Source of the DNA: an uncultured Blautia sp.
GTDB taxonomy: Bacteria; Bacillota; Clostridia; Lachnospirales; Lachnospiraceae
Assembly: GCA_934358405.1 (NCBI GenBank)
Contig: CAKRKL010000052.1
Coordinates: forward strand, 1-12,767
Length of the DNA stretch: 12,767 bases
Reading direction: 5' to 3'
Shown one piece after another: positions 1 through 7,090 of the stretch. A program made the position numbers and the translations under genes. The notes beneath the pieces were generated by a model that was given only the letters and a program-made list of their open reading frames with translations, was not told the DNA's origin and ran no database searches. Position 1 is the first letter of the stretch. The number at the start of each line of letters is the position of its first letter.

Positions 1-101
1 TCATTCTTTTGAATGATGATTCGTTAAGAATTTTCGAGAATCGTATGTGTTTCACTGTTTAGTTATCAAGGTTGTTTATCTGTCGTTGTCTGTCCGACAG
101 C
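1..101 (-). other. Putative 5' leader of an rRNA operon (partial)
   Basis: This is the presumed transcript made from the promoter at 108-136, reading left off the window edge. Two hairpins are visible: positions 80-100 form a 6-bp stem (CTGTCG/CGACAG) with a 9-nt loop, and positions 1-16 form TCATTC/GAATGA around a 4-nt loop. Read on the minus strand, the stretch near 60-75 is CCTTGATAACTAAACAGTG, which resembles the CTTGAAAACTAAAC-type sequence found ahead of 16S rRNA in Firmicutes. No mature rRNA sequence lies inside the window, so the rRNA assignment is inferred from the leader and promoter style. A tRNA operon or another strongly expressed RNA is the alternative. Confidence 0.5.
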
Positions 102-107
102 TTGTTT

Positions 108-136
108 ATATTACCACAAGCATTTTCGTTTGTCAA
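108..136 (-). promoter_or_regulatory. Strong promoter P2 (TTGACA-17-TAATAT) with A-tract upstream element
   Basis: On the minus strand a perfect -35 TTGACA (136-131) is followed by a 17-nt spacer and a -10 TAATAT (113-108). Immediately upstream (about 137-180) are runs of A on the same strand, like an rRNA UP element. The expected transcription start is near 101. It points away from cvpA toward the left edge, so it serves a gene outside the window, probably an rRNA operon. Confidence 0.75.
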
Positions 137-177
137 CCACTTTTTTAATTTTTTTTGAAACTTTTTTAATTCGTTTC

Positions 178-210
178 AAAAAGAAATCCCGCTTCATCAG
201 AAGCGAGATT
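178..210 (-). terminator. Intrinsic terminator of the lysM-DUF5711-cvpA cluster
   Basis: On the minus strand the arms AATCTCGCTTC (210-200) and GAAGCGGGATT (195-185) form an 11-bp stem including one G-U pair, with a 4-nt TGAT loop. It is followed by a T-rich tail with TTTCTTTTT. It lies about 80 nt after the cvpA stop codon and just upstream of promoter P2. The wobble pair makes the stem complete only on the minus strand, which fits its orientation. Confidence 0.75.
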
Positions 211-211
211 C

Positions 212-240
212 AGTATATCATCGGAGTTCCGTTTCGTCAA
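212..240 (-). promoter_or_regulatory. Upstream tandem promoter P1 (TTGACG-17-TATACT)
   Basis: On the minus strand a -35 TTGACG (240-235), 17-nt spacer and -10 TATACT (217-212) are preceded by a very A-rich stretch (about 241-282) that could act as an UP element. The spacing to P2 is 104 bp, and tandem promoters of this kind are typical of rRNA operons. The predicted start, near 205, falls inside the terminator hairpin at 185-210. Confidence 0.6.
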
Positions 241-291
241 CCCTTTTTTTCAATTTTTTTTTATTTTTTTGCATTTTTTGACATTTCAGGC

Positions 292-1005
292 TCAATTGCC
301 ATAAAAAACACTCATAAATACTTTAACAAAAACATTCTGGTTATACAGAAAGTCAAGGAATGTATCCTGCTGAATCAGCGCCATTCCCTGCTGTCCCAGT
401 TCTGTATTGCACAACAAAGTAAGTACAAGAAAAGCAATCCATATGAAAATTATACATTTGATACCGCCTACCGCCGCACCTGCAATCTTATTAATTCCAT
501 GGAGCACCGGAAGCTTTGTCAGAACATTCAATATAATGCCAAGCAGCTTAATCACTGCTGCTGAAAGTACAAAGGATATCAAAAAAGAAATTCCGTTTAC
601 TGCCATTACTGCCAGCGAATCCGATATATATTCCGTAAAGGTGCTGACAGCAAGATAGCGATATGTGTCCACTGTATTGTTTTTTACAAGTGCTGTTTTA
701 AGAATCCCAGGAAGCTCCAGATTCTCAACTGCCTGCTTCTGTTCTTCTTTGTCCAGTGCCGTTTTATTTCCAATCTGTTCTGATACCAGATCCTGGCAGT
801 TACTTTGAACAGCATCATAAACGGGCGTATATTCTTTGACAAAGGTATTTACATATGGATTGATTGCCCACACAAGCAGAAAGGATATGAGCATAAAAAA
901 TACAGATACGATTTCTTTTACAAACCCTTTTCTAAACCCCATAATGCAGGCAAACACAATCAGGGCAAGCACAGCAATTCCAAGCCATGTCCAGCTTACA
1001 TCCAT
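292..1005 (-). CDS. CvpA family membrane protein
   Basis: The 237-residue protein is highly hydrophobic with four likely membrane segments (about residues 6-22, 30-48, 131-160 and 182-198). The GFRKGF sequence after the first segment is typical of the CvpA family (colicin V production protein). A long polar loop (about 50-130) separates the second and third segments. CvpA homologues are needed for colicin V export in E. coli and are linked to envelope homeostasis elsewhere; the biochemical role is unknown. The ATG is supported by AAGGAG six nt upstream. That site overlaps the TAA stop of the preceding gene (TAAGGAG), suggesting translational coupling with the DUF5711 gene. It is the last gene of its cluster, with a terminator about 80 nt downstream. 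Confidence 0.85.
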   Translation of the reverse strand: MDVSWTWLGIAVLALIVFACIMGFRKGFVKEIVSVFFMLISFLLVWAINPYVNTFVKEYTPVYDAVQSNCQDLVSEQIGNKTALDKEEQKQAVENLELPGILKTALVKNNTVDTYRYLAVSTFTEYISDSLAVMAVNGISFLISFVLSAAVIKLLGIILNVLTKLPVLHGINKIAGAAVGGIKCIIFIWIAFLVLTLLCNTELGQQGMALIQQDTFLDFLYNQNVFVKVFMSVFYGN

Positions 1006-1015
1006 CTCTTTCTCC

Positions 1016-2260
1016 TTAGCTGAATTTTATTACATTTACTCCTGTATCAAGTACCAGAAGATATTTGTTCCATCCTAATTTAAAGAAATCCTTGACTGTA
1101 CCATCAATATTTCCAAAATATTTCTCAGTTCCGTTCTGATTCAGCACACAAATCTGAGAGCTGTTATACATAATTATATAGCCGCCACTCATCCGAATTG
1201 TAGTATATGGAATGTTAAAATCCCGGCTGAATCTCAGTTTGCCATTAGTTCCATAGACTTGCATGGTATACTGTTTGTCTTTACTGTCATTCTTAAATAC
1301 AAGCCCGATATTATCATCGTCATAAAAGGTGCTGACAATTTCTTTATCAACCTGAACTGTTTTCAGTTCTTTAGGGATCTGTTTACCGGAGTATAATGTA
1401 AATCCGTCATCCCTAAGTGCTGCCGGAGTATTTCCCAGATACTGAATCTGAGGGACAACCACACCATTATAGGTATAGCCGCTGACAATACGGTCGTCTT
1501 CATTTTGTCCGACTTCGCCAAAATTATAAAATGCCACGTAACTGGTAGTCTCACTGCTGTCAACAAACTGATAAGCAACCATCATAACAACGCCATTCTC
1601 AGCTAACGCTACATCCATAGGATACCCCGGATCCTGGATATTAGTCTGATTCTCTGCAATCAGACTGCCATCCAGATTATAAAAATTAATCCAGGTATGA
1701 TCACCACCATCAAGAATCGCTGCTGCCATTCCATTTTTGGATACTTTTGCTTTAATAATGCTATAAGAGGTGGAAACTGTTCCTGTAATTCCATTTTTAT
1801 CCAGAAATACCATGGAGGTTCCATCTTTATCTGCAATAACTGCCCGTTCTCCGCACACATCGGCAACTGGATTCTGCATATCATAAACCTGAGACCAGAT
1901 TGTATCCAGCTTGGTATTTACTAAAGATACCTCATCTGAACTGTATCGCAGAATCTTACCTGCCAAATTAACGTATTGAGTAGATACTGTGTCCTCCTGT
2001 TCGCTGGCGACTTGTACTTTATAACTGTGATAGCTTCGCTTCTCCAGGAAAAGAAAACCAAGCAAAACCACAAGAAAAACTGCAAGTACTGCAGCAACAG
2101 GTCTTAATACAGCTTTTCTTTTCCTGAGAGCGACTTTGAATTTTCTGCGGACAGCCTCATTGCTCCTGGTTCCTGACTGGGCCTTCTCCAAACGATGCTT
2201 CTCTGCAAGAAGGCGCTTTCGCCTCAGTTTCTTTCTGATACTTTTAAATGTATTTGCCAT
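1016..2260 (-). CDS. DUF5711 family membrane-anchored protein
   Basis: The 414-residue protein starts with a strongly basic, probably cytoplasmic tail (residues 1-50, rich in R and K). One membrane segment follows at about 51-72, and then a long extracytoplasmic part made of repeated short beta-strand-like units (for example SLVNTKLDTIW, MVFLDKNG, INFYNLDGSLIAEN). This pattern suggests a beta-propeller-like fold and matches the DUF5711 family as I remember it from Lachnospiraceae genomes. No catalytic motif is visible and function is unknown. It lies between a LysM membrane protein (57 nt upstream) and cvpA (10 nt downstream), so an envelope role is plausible but inferred. The Shine-Dalgarno site is weak (AAGG about 8 nt before the ATG). 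A candidate promoter lies at 2302-2331. Confidence 0.8.
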   Translation of the reverse strand: MANTFKSIRKKLRRKRLLAEKHRLEKAQSGTRSNEAVRRKFKVALRKRKAVLRPVAAVLAVFLVVLLGFLFLEKRSYHSYKVQVASEQEDTVSTQYVNLAGKILRYSSDEVSLVNTKLDTIWSQVYDMQNPVADVCGERAVIADKDGTSMVFLDKNGITGTVSTSYSIIKAKVSKNGMAAAILDGGDHTWINFYNLDGSLIAENQTNIQDPGYPMDVALAENGVVMMVAYQFVDSSETTSYVAFYNFGEVGQNEDDRIVSGYTYNGVVVPQIQYLGNTPAALRDDGFTLYSGKQIPKELKTVQVDKEIVSTFYDDDNIGLVFKNDSKDKQYTMQVYGTNGKLRFSRDFNIPYTTIRMSGGYIIMYNSSQICVLNQNGTEKYFGNIDGTVKDFFKLGWNKYLLVLDTGVNVIKFS

Positions 2261-2301
2261 AATTTAACCTTGCCTTGTATTTTCTATCTTGCATGTATCC
2301 G

Positions 2302-2331
2302 ATTATAACACATTCCGTTATGGTAATACAA
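2302..2331 (-). promoter_or_regulatory. Candidate promoter for DUF5711-cvpA
   Basis: On the minus strand a perfect -10 TATAAT (2307-2302) sits 18 nt after TTGTAT (2331-2326). The -35 element overlaps the 3' end of the LysM gene and the predicted start is near 2295, about 35 nt before the DUF5711 ATG. This would let DUF5711-cvpA be transcribed independently of the LysM gene. It is a sequence match only. Confidence 0.4.
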
Positions 2332-3697
2332 TCGTTTGCCCAGGATAAATCACCTGGTTTTCCGTAAGATTATTCAGTCGGCAGATTTCAGGAATTGCAT
2401 CCATATTTCCATAATGGGAAATACTGATCTGGTAAAGTGTGTCTCCCGGCTTTATTATATAAGTTTCATAAACACTATCAGAAGATGCCTGCGAAGAGGA
2501 AGCGGACTGACTTTCCTGTTTTTTTATTTTTCTTTCGTCCGCTTCCTGCGAGAACTTATCTTCTGTTGTATTTTCCTGATTCTTTTCTGTGCCAGACAGC
2601 TCCGCTGCTGCATCCTCCGTTTCCGTTGTATCTGTGTCTTCGCTCTGCGCCTTTTGTTGATCCGGATATGGTGTCTGCGTAATCTGTAAATTTTCTTCCT
2701 CAGAATTTTCTGTCTTAGAGTCTTCTGCCTTGGAATCTTCCGCCTGCACAGCTTCAGTAATTTTTTCAATCCATGTTATTTCCGGCGTTTCTGTCACTTT
2801 CCTTTTCGTGTCAGTATTGTTTTTTTCAGCTTTTCCGTCAGTCACCTTATCTGACATAACAGTAACCGAAGAATCCAAGGCAGACTGTCCAATATGTTTA
2901 TAATTTCGATAGATTCCCGCCCCAACAGCCAGGGCAGCAAGTACGAGGCATGCTGTTGCCGCATAAGAAAAAACAGAGGTATGCTCCGGTTCCTCCCTGG
3001 GCTTTTCCTCTGTTTCTGAAGTTTTTTTATTTTTGATAATTTTTCGAAAGCTTGTAACTGCCTCATCCTTAACTGTTTCCGCAGCTTCTGATGTCATATC
3101 TTTACTTTTTTCAATCATGTACTCCTGCATAAGGGGGTTTTTTTCATAATAAATGTAATACCCCCTCTGTCGAATCATAAGTCCGTTTTCATAGAAGAAA
3201 AAGGCTTCTTCTTTTTCCGCAGGCTCCATAAGCATCAGCACCTTTTCTCCGCCAAAATACCTGAGATGTATGCGGGCAAGAAGCTCATTTGTTTCCATGT
3301 ACATCTGAGGATGGGAAAAAAACCAGCCTGTTATTTCCTGCCCCGGAAAATATTTCTCCTGGTTTTCCTGAATTTTTGCCCATACTTTTTCTGAAAAGTC
3401 AATATGATCTGCAGTAACTTCCATCTCCTCTACCATCAGTGCTCCGCGGATAAAAAGATAGGTTAATCCGTTATTCCATTTTGTGTCTCCGGTGAAAACA
3501 GCCACGCAGCCCTGTTCATTTTCCAGATTATTTTTATTTCTGGCCAGCTTTAACAAAAATGTATAAACATAATCCTCCATGTAGATTCTTATGTTCCCGG
3601 TAGTCAGACCGATCTGGCGTATATTTCGCGGTAAATTAAAAAGATTTTCCCCATTTTTCGCTTCCTGCTTCTCCTCCTTGTAAACGATCTCTATCAT
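2318..3697 (-). CDS. Single-pass membrane protein: MPN-like N-terminal domain, acidic linker, C-terminal LysM
   Basis: Residues are numbered from GTG 3703; I prefer ATG 3697 (residue 3, giving 459 aa) because AAGGGGTGAT then lies 6 nt upstream, whereas it would abut the GTG. Residues about 37-180 form a globular domain containing GWFFSHP (126-132), which resembles the WxHSHP motif of JAB/MPN domains but has Phe where the first catalytic His would be and no matching Asp, so it would be a non-catalytic version. One membrane segment (about 244-264) is followed by an acidic, low-complexity Ser/Thr/Glu/Lys linker (about 270-410). A C-terminal LysM (412-461, VYETYIIKPGDTLYQIS... to YPGQTIVLP) should bind peptidoglycan outside. 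The likely topology is cytoplasmic N-terminus and extracytoplasmic LysM. LysM is certain; the MPN assignment is my reading of the motif and strand order. It heads the cluster with DUF5711 and cvpA. Confidence 0.85.
   Translation of the reverse strand: MIEIVYKEEKQEAKNGENLFNLPRNIRQIGLTTGNIRIYMEDYVYTFLLKLARNKNNLENEQGCVAVFTGDTKWNNGLTYLFIRGALMVEEMEVTADHIDFSEKVWAKIQENQEKYFPGQEITGWFFSHPQMYMETNELLARIHLRYFGGEKVLMLMEPAEKEEAFFFYENGLMIRQRGYYIYYEKNPLMQEYMIEKSKDMTSEAAETVKDEAVTSFRKIIKNKKTSETEEKPREEPEHTSVFSYAATACLVLAALAVGAGIYRNYKHIGQSALDSSVTVMSDKVTDGKAEKNNTDTKRKVTETPEITWIEKITEAVQAEDSKAEDSKTENSEEENLQITQTPYPDQQKAQSEDTDTTETEDAAAELSGTEKNQENTTEDKFSQEADERKIKKQESQSASSSQASSDSVYETYIIKPGDTLYQISISHYGNMDAIPEICRLNNLTENQVIYPGQTIVLP
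2717..2746 (-). repeat. Short tandem repeat in the linker of the LysM gene
   Basis: Two adjacent 15-bp units (2717-2731 and 2732-2746) differ at a few bases. They encode the repeated AEDSK/EDSKTEN stretch of the acidic linker. This looks like slippage-driven growth of a disordered spacer; a separate function is unlikely. Confidence 0.5.
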
Positions 3698-3744
3698 AAT
3701 CACATCACCCCTTCGGGTATGAGCATATCACATGAAAAATGCAG

Positions 3745-3774
3745 ATTTTAGCGTAATATAAGACTTGTTTTAAA
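3745..3774 (-). promoter_or_regulatory. Weak candidate promoter for the LysM gene
   Basis: On the minus strand TTTAAA (3774-3769), an 18-nt spacer and TAAAAT (3750-3745) precede the LysM gene by about 50 nt. The -35 is poor. It is listed because this divergent gap must hold a promoter if the LysM gene starts its own transcript. Confidence 0.3.
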
Positions 3775-3800
3775 GAATTTAACGACAGTTTTTGCAAGGT

Positions 3801-3829
3801 GCATATTTTCTCAAATATAGGATAAAATG
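3801..3829 (+). promoter_or_regulatory. Candidate sigma-F-type forespore promoter of yyaC
   Basis: GCATA (3801-3805) fits the sigma-F -35 consensus GYWTA, and GGATAAAATG (3820-3829) fits the -10 consensus GGNNANANTN. The spacer is 14 nt, one short of the usual 15-16. The predicted start near 3836 lies 9 nt before the AGGAG site of yyaC. As far as I recall, yyaC belongs to the sigma-F regulon in Bacillus subtilis, which supports the call. Confidence 0.45.
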
Positions 3830-3856
3830 GATTATAAAAAAAACAGGAGCGTTTAT

Positions 3857-4390
3857 ATGCCATTTTATATCAATACCCGGAATCAGGATTCTTCCGGAGA
3901 AATTGCCCGTATTCTGGAAAAATGTATTAAGCGTCATAAAAAGGACTGGTCAGAAATTGTTTTTTTATGTATCGGCAGCGACCGGGTAACAGGAGACTGT
4001 CTTGGTCCTTACGTAGGTTATCGTCTGAGTCAGTATCAGCTTCCTGGAATCTTTGTTTACGGGACACTGAATCAGCCTGTTCACGCTGTAAATCTTACCC
4101 ATATAACAGAACATATTGCAAAGGTCCACCCGTCAGCCCTTGTAATTGCCATTGACGCTTCTCTGGGCAAAAAGCAGCATCTTGGATATGTGAACATAGG
4201 AAACGGTTCCCTTTATCCGGGCGCAGCTGTACAAAAGGATTTGCCGCCTGTAGGGGATATTTACATCACAGGAATCGTAAATATTGCCGGAATCCTTGAG
4301 TATCTCACCTTGCAGACAACAAGGCTTTCTACAGTAATAGATCTTGCAGATACTATTACCAGGGGGATTCTTGGAAGTTTTTCCATGTAA
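3857..4390 (+). CDS. yyaC: Spore protease YyaC family (DUF1256)
   Basis: The 177-residue protein carries the family signatures GSDRVTGDCLGPYVG (from about residue 40), IDASLG, YPGAAVQKDLPPVGD and ITGIVNIAGILEY. YyaC is related to the germination protease GPR and to the hydrogenase-maturation protease fold, and is found in endospore formers. Its substrate is not established. I chose the ATG at 3857 because AGGAG lies 7 nt upstream. An in-frame ATG at 3827 would add 10 residues but has a poor ribosome site and overlaps the -10 of the likely sigma-F promoter, so it would not be on that transcript. It is the only plus-strand protein gene here and converges on the transketolase operon. Confidence 0.88.
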   Translation: MPFYINTRNQDSSGEIARILEKCIKRHKKDWSEIVFLCIGSDRVTGDCLGPYVGYRLSQYQLPGIFVYGTLNQPVHAVNLTHITEHIAKVHPSALVIAIDASLGKKQHLGYVNIGNGSLYPGAAVQKDLPPVGDIYITGIVNIAGILEYLTLQTTRLSTVIDLADTITRGILGSFSM

Positions 4391-4426
4391 GCAGAGCATG
4401 TTTAAAAATCCCCTTCCGAATATGCA

Positions 4427-4466
4427 ACAAAAAATGCCAGGGGCTGGCTCGAGTTGCCCCTGACAT
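4427..4466 (-). terminator. Terminator of the tal-tkt operon, possibly bidirectional
   Basis: Arms 4434-4444 (ATGCCAGGGGC) and 4456-4466 (GCCCCTGACAT) form an 11-position stem around an 11-nt loop. On the minus strand all positions pair, one as G-U, and six T's follow (4434-4429). On the plus strand the same position is a C-A mismatch and the T tract is shorter, so it should work best for the transketolase operon and less well for yyaC. Confidence 0.8.
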
Positions 4467-4517
4467 TTCTCTGTAGCTTTATCAATTTGCGGTTAATTCC
4501 GTTTCACTTAAGTTTAA

Positions 4518-5456
4518 TCAGATAAATTCTTTAATCTGTTTGTAAATTCCAGCTGCATCAAGACCATATTTCTCAAGAAGAGCCACAGCCGGACCAGATT
4601 CTCCGTAAACATCATTGATACCAATACGTTTAACCGGTACCGGAGCCTTCTCTGCAAGACACTCACATACAGCACCACCAAGGCCGCCAATAACAGAATG
4701 CTCTTCAACAGTTACAACCTTGCCTGTTTCTTTTGCAGCTGCAACAACAAGCTCCTCGTCCAGAGGTTTGATTGTATGAATATTAATTACCTTCGCTTCG
4801 ATTCCCTCTTCTGCAAGCTTAGCAGCAGCCTCAAGAGACGGAGCCACACAAAGTCCGTTTGCAATAATAGTAAGGTCTTTTCCTTCACGAAGGACAATGC
4901 CTTTACCAAGCTCAAATTTATAATCAGGATTATCATTGATAACCGGAACTGCAAGACGTCCAAATCTCATGTATACAGGGCCAACATGCTCGTAAGCAGC
5001 CTCTACCATAGCCTTTGCCTCAATATCATCTGCCGGGCATGCTACTACCATTCCAGGAATGGTACGCATAAGCGCAAAATCCTCGCAACACTGATGAGTA
5101 GCACCATCCTCGCCAACGGAAATTCCACCGTGAGTAGCACCAATCTTAACATTCAGCTTCGGATATCCCACAGAGTTACGGATCTGCTCAAATGCACGGC
5201 CTGCAGCGAACATTGCAAAGGTACTTGCAAACGGTACTTTTCCTGTTGTTGCAAGTCCGGCTGCAATACCCATCATATTACACTCTGCAATACCACAGTC
5301 AATATGGCGCTCCGGGAATGCTTTTTTGAAAATTCCGGTCTGTGTAGCTGCAGCAAGGTCAGCATCCAGAACAACCAGATCATCATGTTTCTTTCCAAGT
5401 TCTACAAGAGCATTTCCATAGCTTGCTCTGGTGGCAATCTTCTTTACTTCTGACAT
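4518..5456 (-). CDS. Transketolase, C-terminal subunit
   Basis: The 312-residue protein corresponds to the pyrimidine-binding and C-terminal domains of transketolase. GIAECNMMGIAAGLA (about residues 55-69) holds the Glu that activates thiamine diphosphate; full-length relatives usually have GIAEQN, so Cys replaces Gln here. THGGISVGEDGATHQ (about 108-122) is the conserved sugar-phosphate/cofactor loop. It should pair with the N-terminal subunit to move two-carbon units between ketose and aldose phosphates. Its start overlaps the end of the upstream gene by 13 nt, with AGGTGA-like bases before the ATG, which points to coupled translation and equal subunit amounts. It is the last gene of the operon; a terminator lies about 50 nt downstream. 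Confidence 0.93.
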   Translation of the reverse strand: MSEVKKIATRASYGNALVELGKKHDDLVVLDADLAAATQTGIFKKAFPERHIDCGIAECNMMGIAAGLATTGKVPFASTFAMFAAGRAFEQIRNSVGYPKLNVKIGATHGGISVGEDGATHQCCEDFALMRTIPGMVVACPADDIEAKAMVEAAYEHVGPVYMRFGRLAVPVINDNPDYKFELGKGIVLREGKDLTIIANGLCVAPSLEAAAKLAEEGIEAKVINIHTIKPLDEELVVAAAKETGKVVTVEEHSVIGGLGGAVCECLAEKAPVPVKRIGINDVYGESGPAVALLEKYGLDAAGIYKQIKEFI

Positions 5457-6283
5457 AATGCTTCACCTACCTTTTCCAAATCTGCCATAGCCTGTGCGTA
5501 TTCTTCGTCATTAGGAGCTTTTCCATGCCAGCCAACCTGGTTTTCCATGAAGGAAACTCCTTTTCCTTTTACGGTTTTCATGACAATTGCAGTAGGCATT
5601 CCCTTGGTAGCCTTTGCTTCGTCAAAAGCAGCGCGCAGCTGTGCCATATCATTTCCATCAGCTACATTGATTACGTGGAAATTAAATGCCTCGAATTTTT
5701 TATCAATTGGATATGGAGAGCATACATCTTCTACTTTACCATCAATCTGAAGACCGTTATTGTCAACGATCACTACAAGATTATCCAGCTTTCTTGCGCC
5801 TGCAAACATAGCAGCTTCCCATACCTGTCCCTCCTGGATCTCACCATCTCCAAGAAGTGTATATACGCGATAGCTGTCATCAGATAATTTAGCTGAAAGC
5901 GCCATTCCGACTGCAGCAGAAATTCCCTGTCCAAGAGAACCACTTGACATGTCAACACCTGGAATATGTTTCATATCCGGATGTCCCTGAAGATAGGATC
6001 CAAGGTGACGAAGTGTTACCAGATCCTCCTTTGGGAAATATCCTCTCTGTGCAAGTGCAGAGTAGAGTCCCGGTGCAGTGTGACCCTTTGAAAGGACAAA
6101 ACGGTCGCGGTCAGCTTTCTTAGGATCCTTAGGATCGATGTTCATTTCCTCAAAATAAAGATATGTGAATACATCTGCTGCTGATAAAGATCCGCCCGGA
6201 TGACCGGCTTTAGCAGCATGCAGTGCAGTTACGATGCCCTTGCGGACTTCGTTTGCAGTTTTCTGAAGCTCTAAATTCTCCAT
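5444..6283 (-). CDS. Transketolase, N-terminal subunit (thiamine diphosphate binding)
   Basis: The 279-residue protein matches the N-terminal, pyrophosphate-binding part of transketolase. HPGGSLSAAD (about 28-37), SKGHTAPGLY (about 65-74) and the thiamine diphosphate/Mg motif from GDGE (about 145) to NN (about 175) are all present. The C-terminal half of the enzyme is supplied by the next gene. Two-gene transketolases are common in Firmicutes and archaea, so this is not a broken gene. The ATG has AAGGAG nine nt upstream. It lies 73 nt after the transaldolase gene with no terminator between, so tal-tktN-tktC should be one transcript for the non-oxidative pentose phosphate pathway. Confidence 0.93.
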   Translation of the reverse strand: MENLELQKTANEVRKGIVTALHAAKAGHPGGSLSAADVFTYLYFEEMNIDPKDPKKADRDRFVLSKGHTAPGLYSALAQRGYFPKEDLVTLRHLGSYLQGHPDMKHIPGVDMSSGSLGQGISAAVGMALSAKLSDDSYRVYTLLGDGEIQEGQVWEAAMFAGARKLDNLVVIVDNNGLQIDGKVEDVCSPYPIDKKFEAFNFHVINVADGNDMAQLRAAFDEAKATKGMPTAIVMKTVKGKGVSFMENQVGWHGKAPNDEEYAQAMADLEKVGEALCQK

Positions 6284-6356
6284 TTATCAATTCTCCTTAT
6301 TATTTCGTGATACACAGATTGCGACCTTTTGTAAGTTCCCGCAAGTCCTGTATCTA

Positions 6357-7010
6357 TTATTCACCAAATACAGCTTTGTAATCATTCTGGAATTTCACGA
6401 TTCCGGCGTCTGTGAGAGGATGATGTGTCATCTGCTCAAGTACTTTAAACGGTACAGTTGCAATATCAGCACCTGCAAGCGCACACTGTGTTACATGCAT
6501 CGGATGACGAACGCTTGCGGCGATAATTTCAGTATCGATGCCTGCTACAGCAAACATATCAGCGATCTGACGGATCAGATCAACACCGTCTGTAGAAATA
6601 TCATCAAGTCTTCCAAGGAATGGAGATACATAGGTAGCACCTGCTCTTGCAGCAAGAAGTGCCTGATTGGCACTGAAGATCAGGGTTACATTTGTTTTAA
6701 TTCCTTCTTTTGAAAGAACCTTGACAGCTTTCAGACCTTCGCATGTCATCGGAATCTTAACAACCATGTTTGGATGAATCTTGGCAATTTCACGACCCTC
6801 ACGAATCATTCCCTCTGCATCTGTTGTAGTAGCTTTAACCTCACCGCTGATCGGTCCGTCTACGATCTCTGTGATCTCCTTGATTACTTCATTGAAGTCT
6901 CTTCCTTCTTTTGCGATCAGAGATGGATTTGTTGTTACTCCGCAGATGATTCCCATATCGTTAGCTGCTTTAATATCCTCAACCTTTGCTGTGTCAATAA
7001 AAAATTTCAT
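6357..7010 (-). CDS. tal: Transaldolase, short TalC/fructose-6-phosphate aldolase-like type
   Basis: The 217-residue protein is a compact TIM-barrel class I aldolase. [13 protein letters not shown] (about 24-36), the Schiff-base Lys85 in [39 protein letters not shown] and IIAASVRHP are all typical. These motifs are closer to bona fide small transaldolases such as Bacillus YwjH than to E. coli FsaA, so the likely reaction is sedoheptulose 7-phosphate plus glyceraldehyde 3-phosphate to erythrose 4-phosphate plus fructose 6-phosphate. Sequence alone cannot exclude fructose-6-phosphate aldolase activity. AGGAGG lies 8 nt before the ATG. A good promoter is at 7054-7081 and a LacI-family gene sits directly upstream, which may be the regulator. 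Confidence 0.93.
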   Translation of the reverse strand: MKFFIDTAKVEDIKAANDMGIICGVTTNPSLIAKEGRDFNEVIKEITEIVDGPISGEVKATTTDAEGMIREGREIAKIHPNMVVKIPMTCEGLKAVKVLSKEGIKTNVTLIFSANQALLAARAGATYVSPFLGRLDDISTDGVDLIRQIADMFAVAGIDTEIIAASVRHPMHVTQCALAGADIATVPFKVLEQMTHHPLTDAGIVKFQNDYKAVFGE

Positions 7011-7053
7011 GATTTTATCCTCCTGAATTTTATTTAAGCGTTTTTATGCTTTC

Positions 7054-7081
7054 ATTATATCAAACTCCATTGGCAGGTCAA
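7054..7081 (-). promoter_or_regulatory. Promoter of the tal-tkt operon (TTGACC-16-TATAAT)
   Basis: On the minus strand -35 TTGACC (7081-7076), a 16-nt spacer and -10 TATAAT (7059-7054) predict a start near 7047, giving a leader of about 36 nt before the transaldolase ATG. Just upstream of the -35 lies a 14-bp perfect AT palindrome (7092-7105), where a regulator could bind. Confidence 0.65.
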
Positions 7082-7090
7082 GCCAGGTGC

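Noticed and set aside
130..564. Plus-strand reading frame of 144 codons at the left side
   Set aside because: It crosses the minus-strand promoters, the terminator and the cvpA end, and its composition is just that of A/T tracts.
4698..5453. Plus-strand reading frame of 251 codons
   Set aside because: It is fully antisense to the transketolase C subunit, is Cys/Ser/Asn-rich with no family resemblance and no good ribosome site; a shadow frame.
4518..6283. Transketolase gene broken by a frameshift
   Set aside because: Both halves are full length, the second has its own start and ribosome site, and split transketolases are widespread.
7021..7053. CcpA cre site or LacI-type operator in the tal leader
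   Set aside because: AAGC and GCTT flank the leader but the central consensus is missing, so the match is no better than chance.
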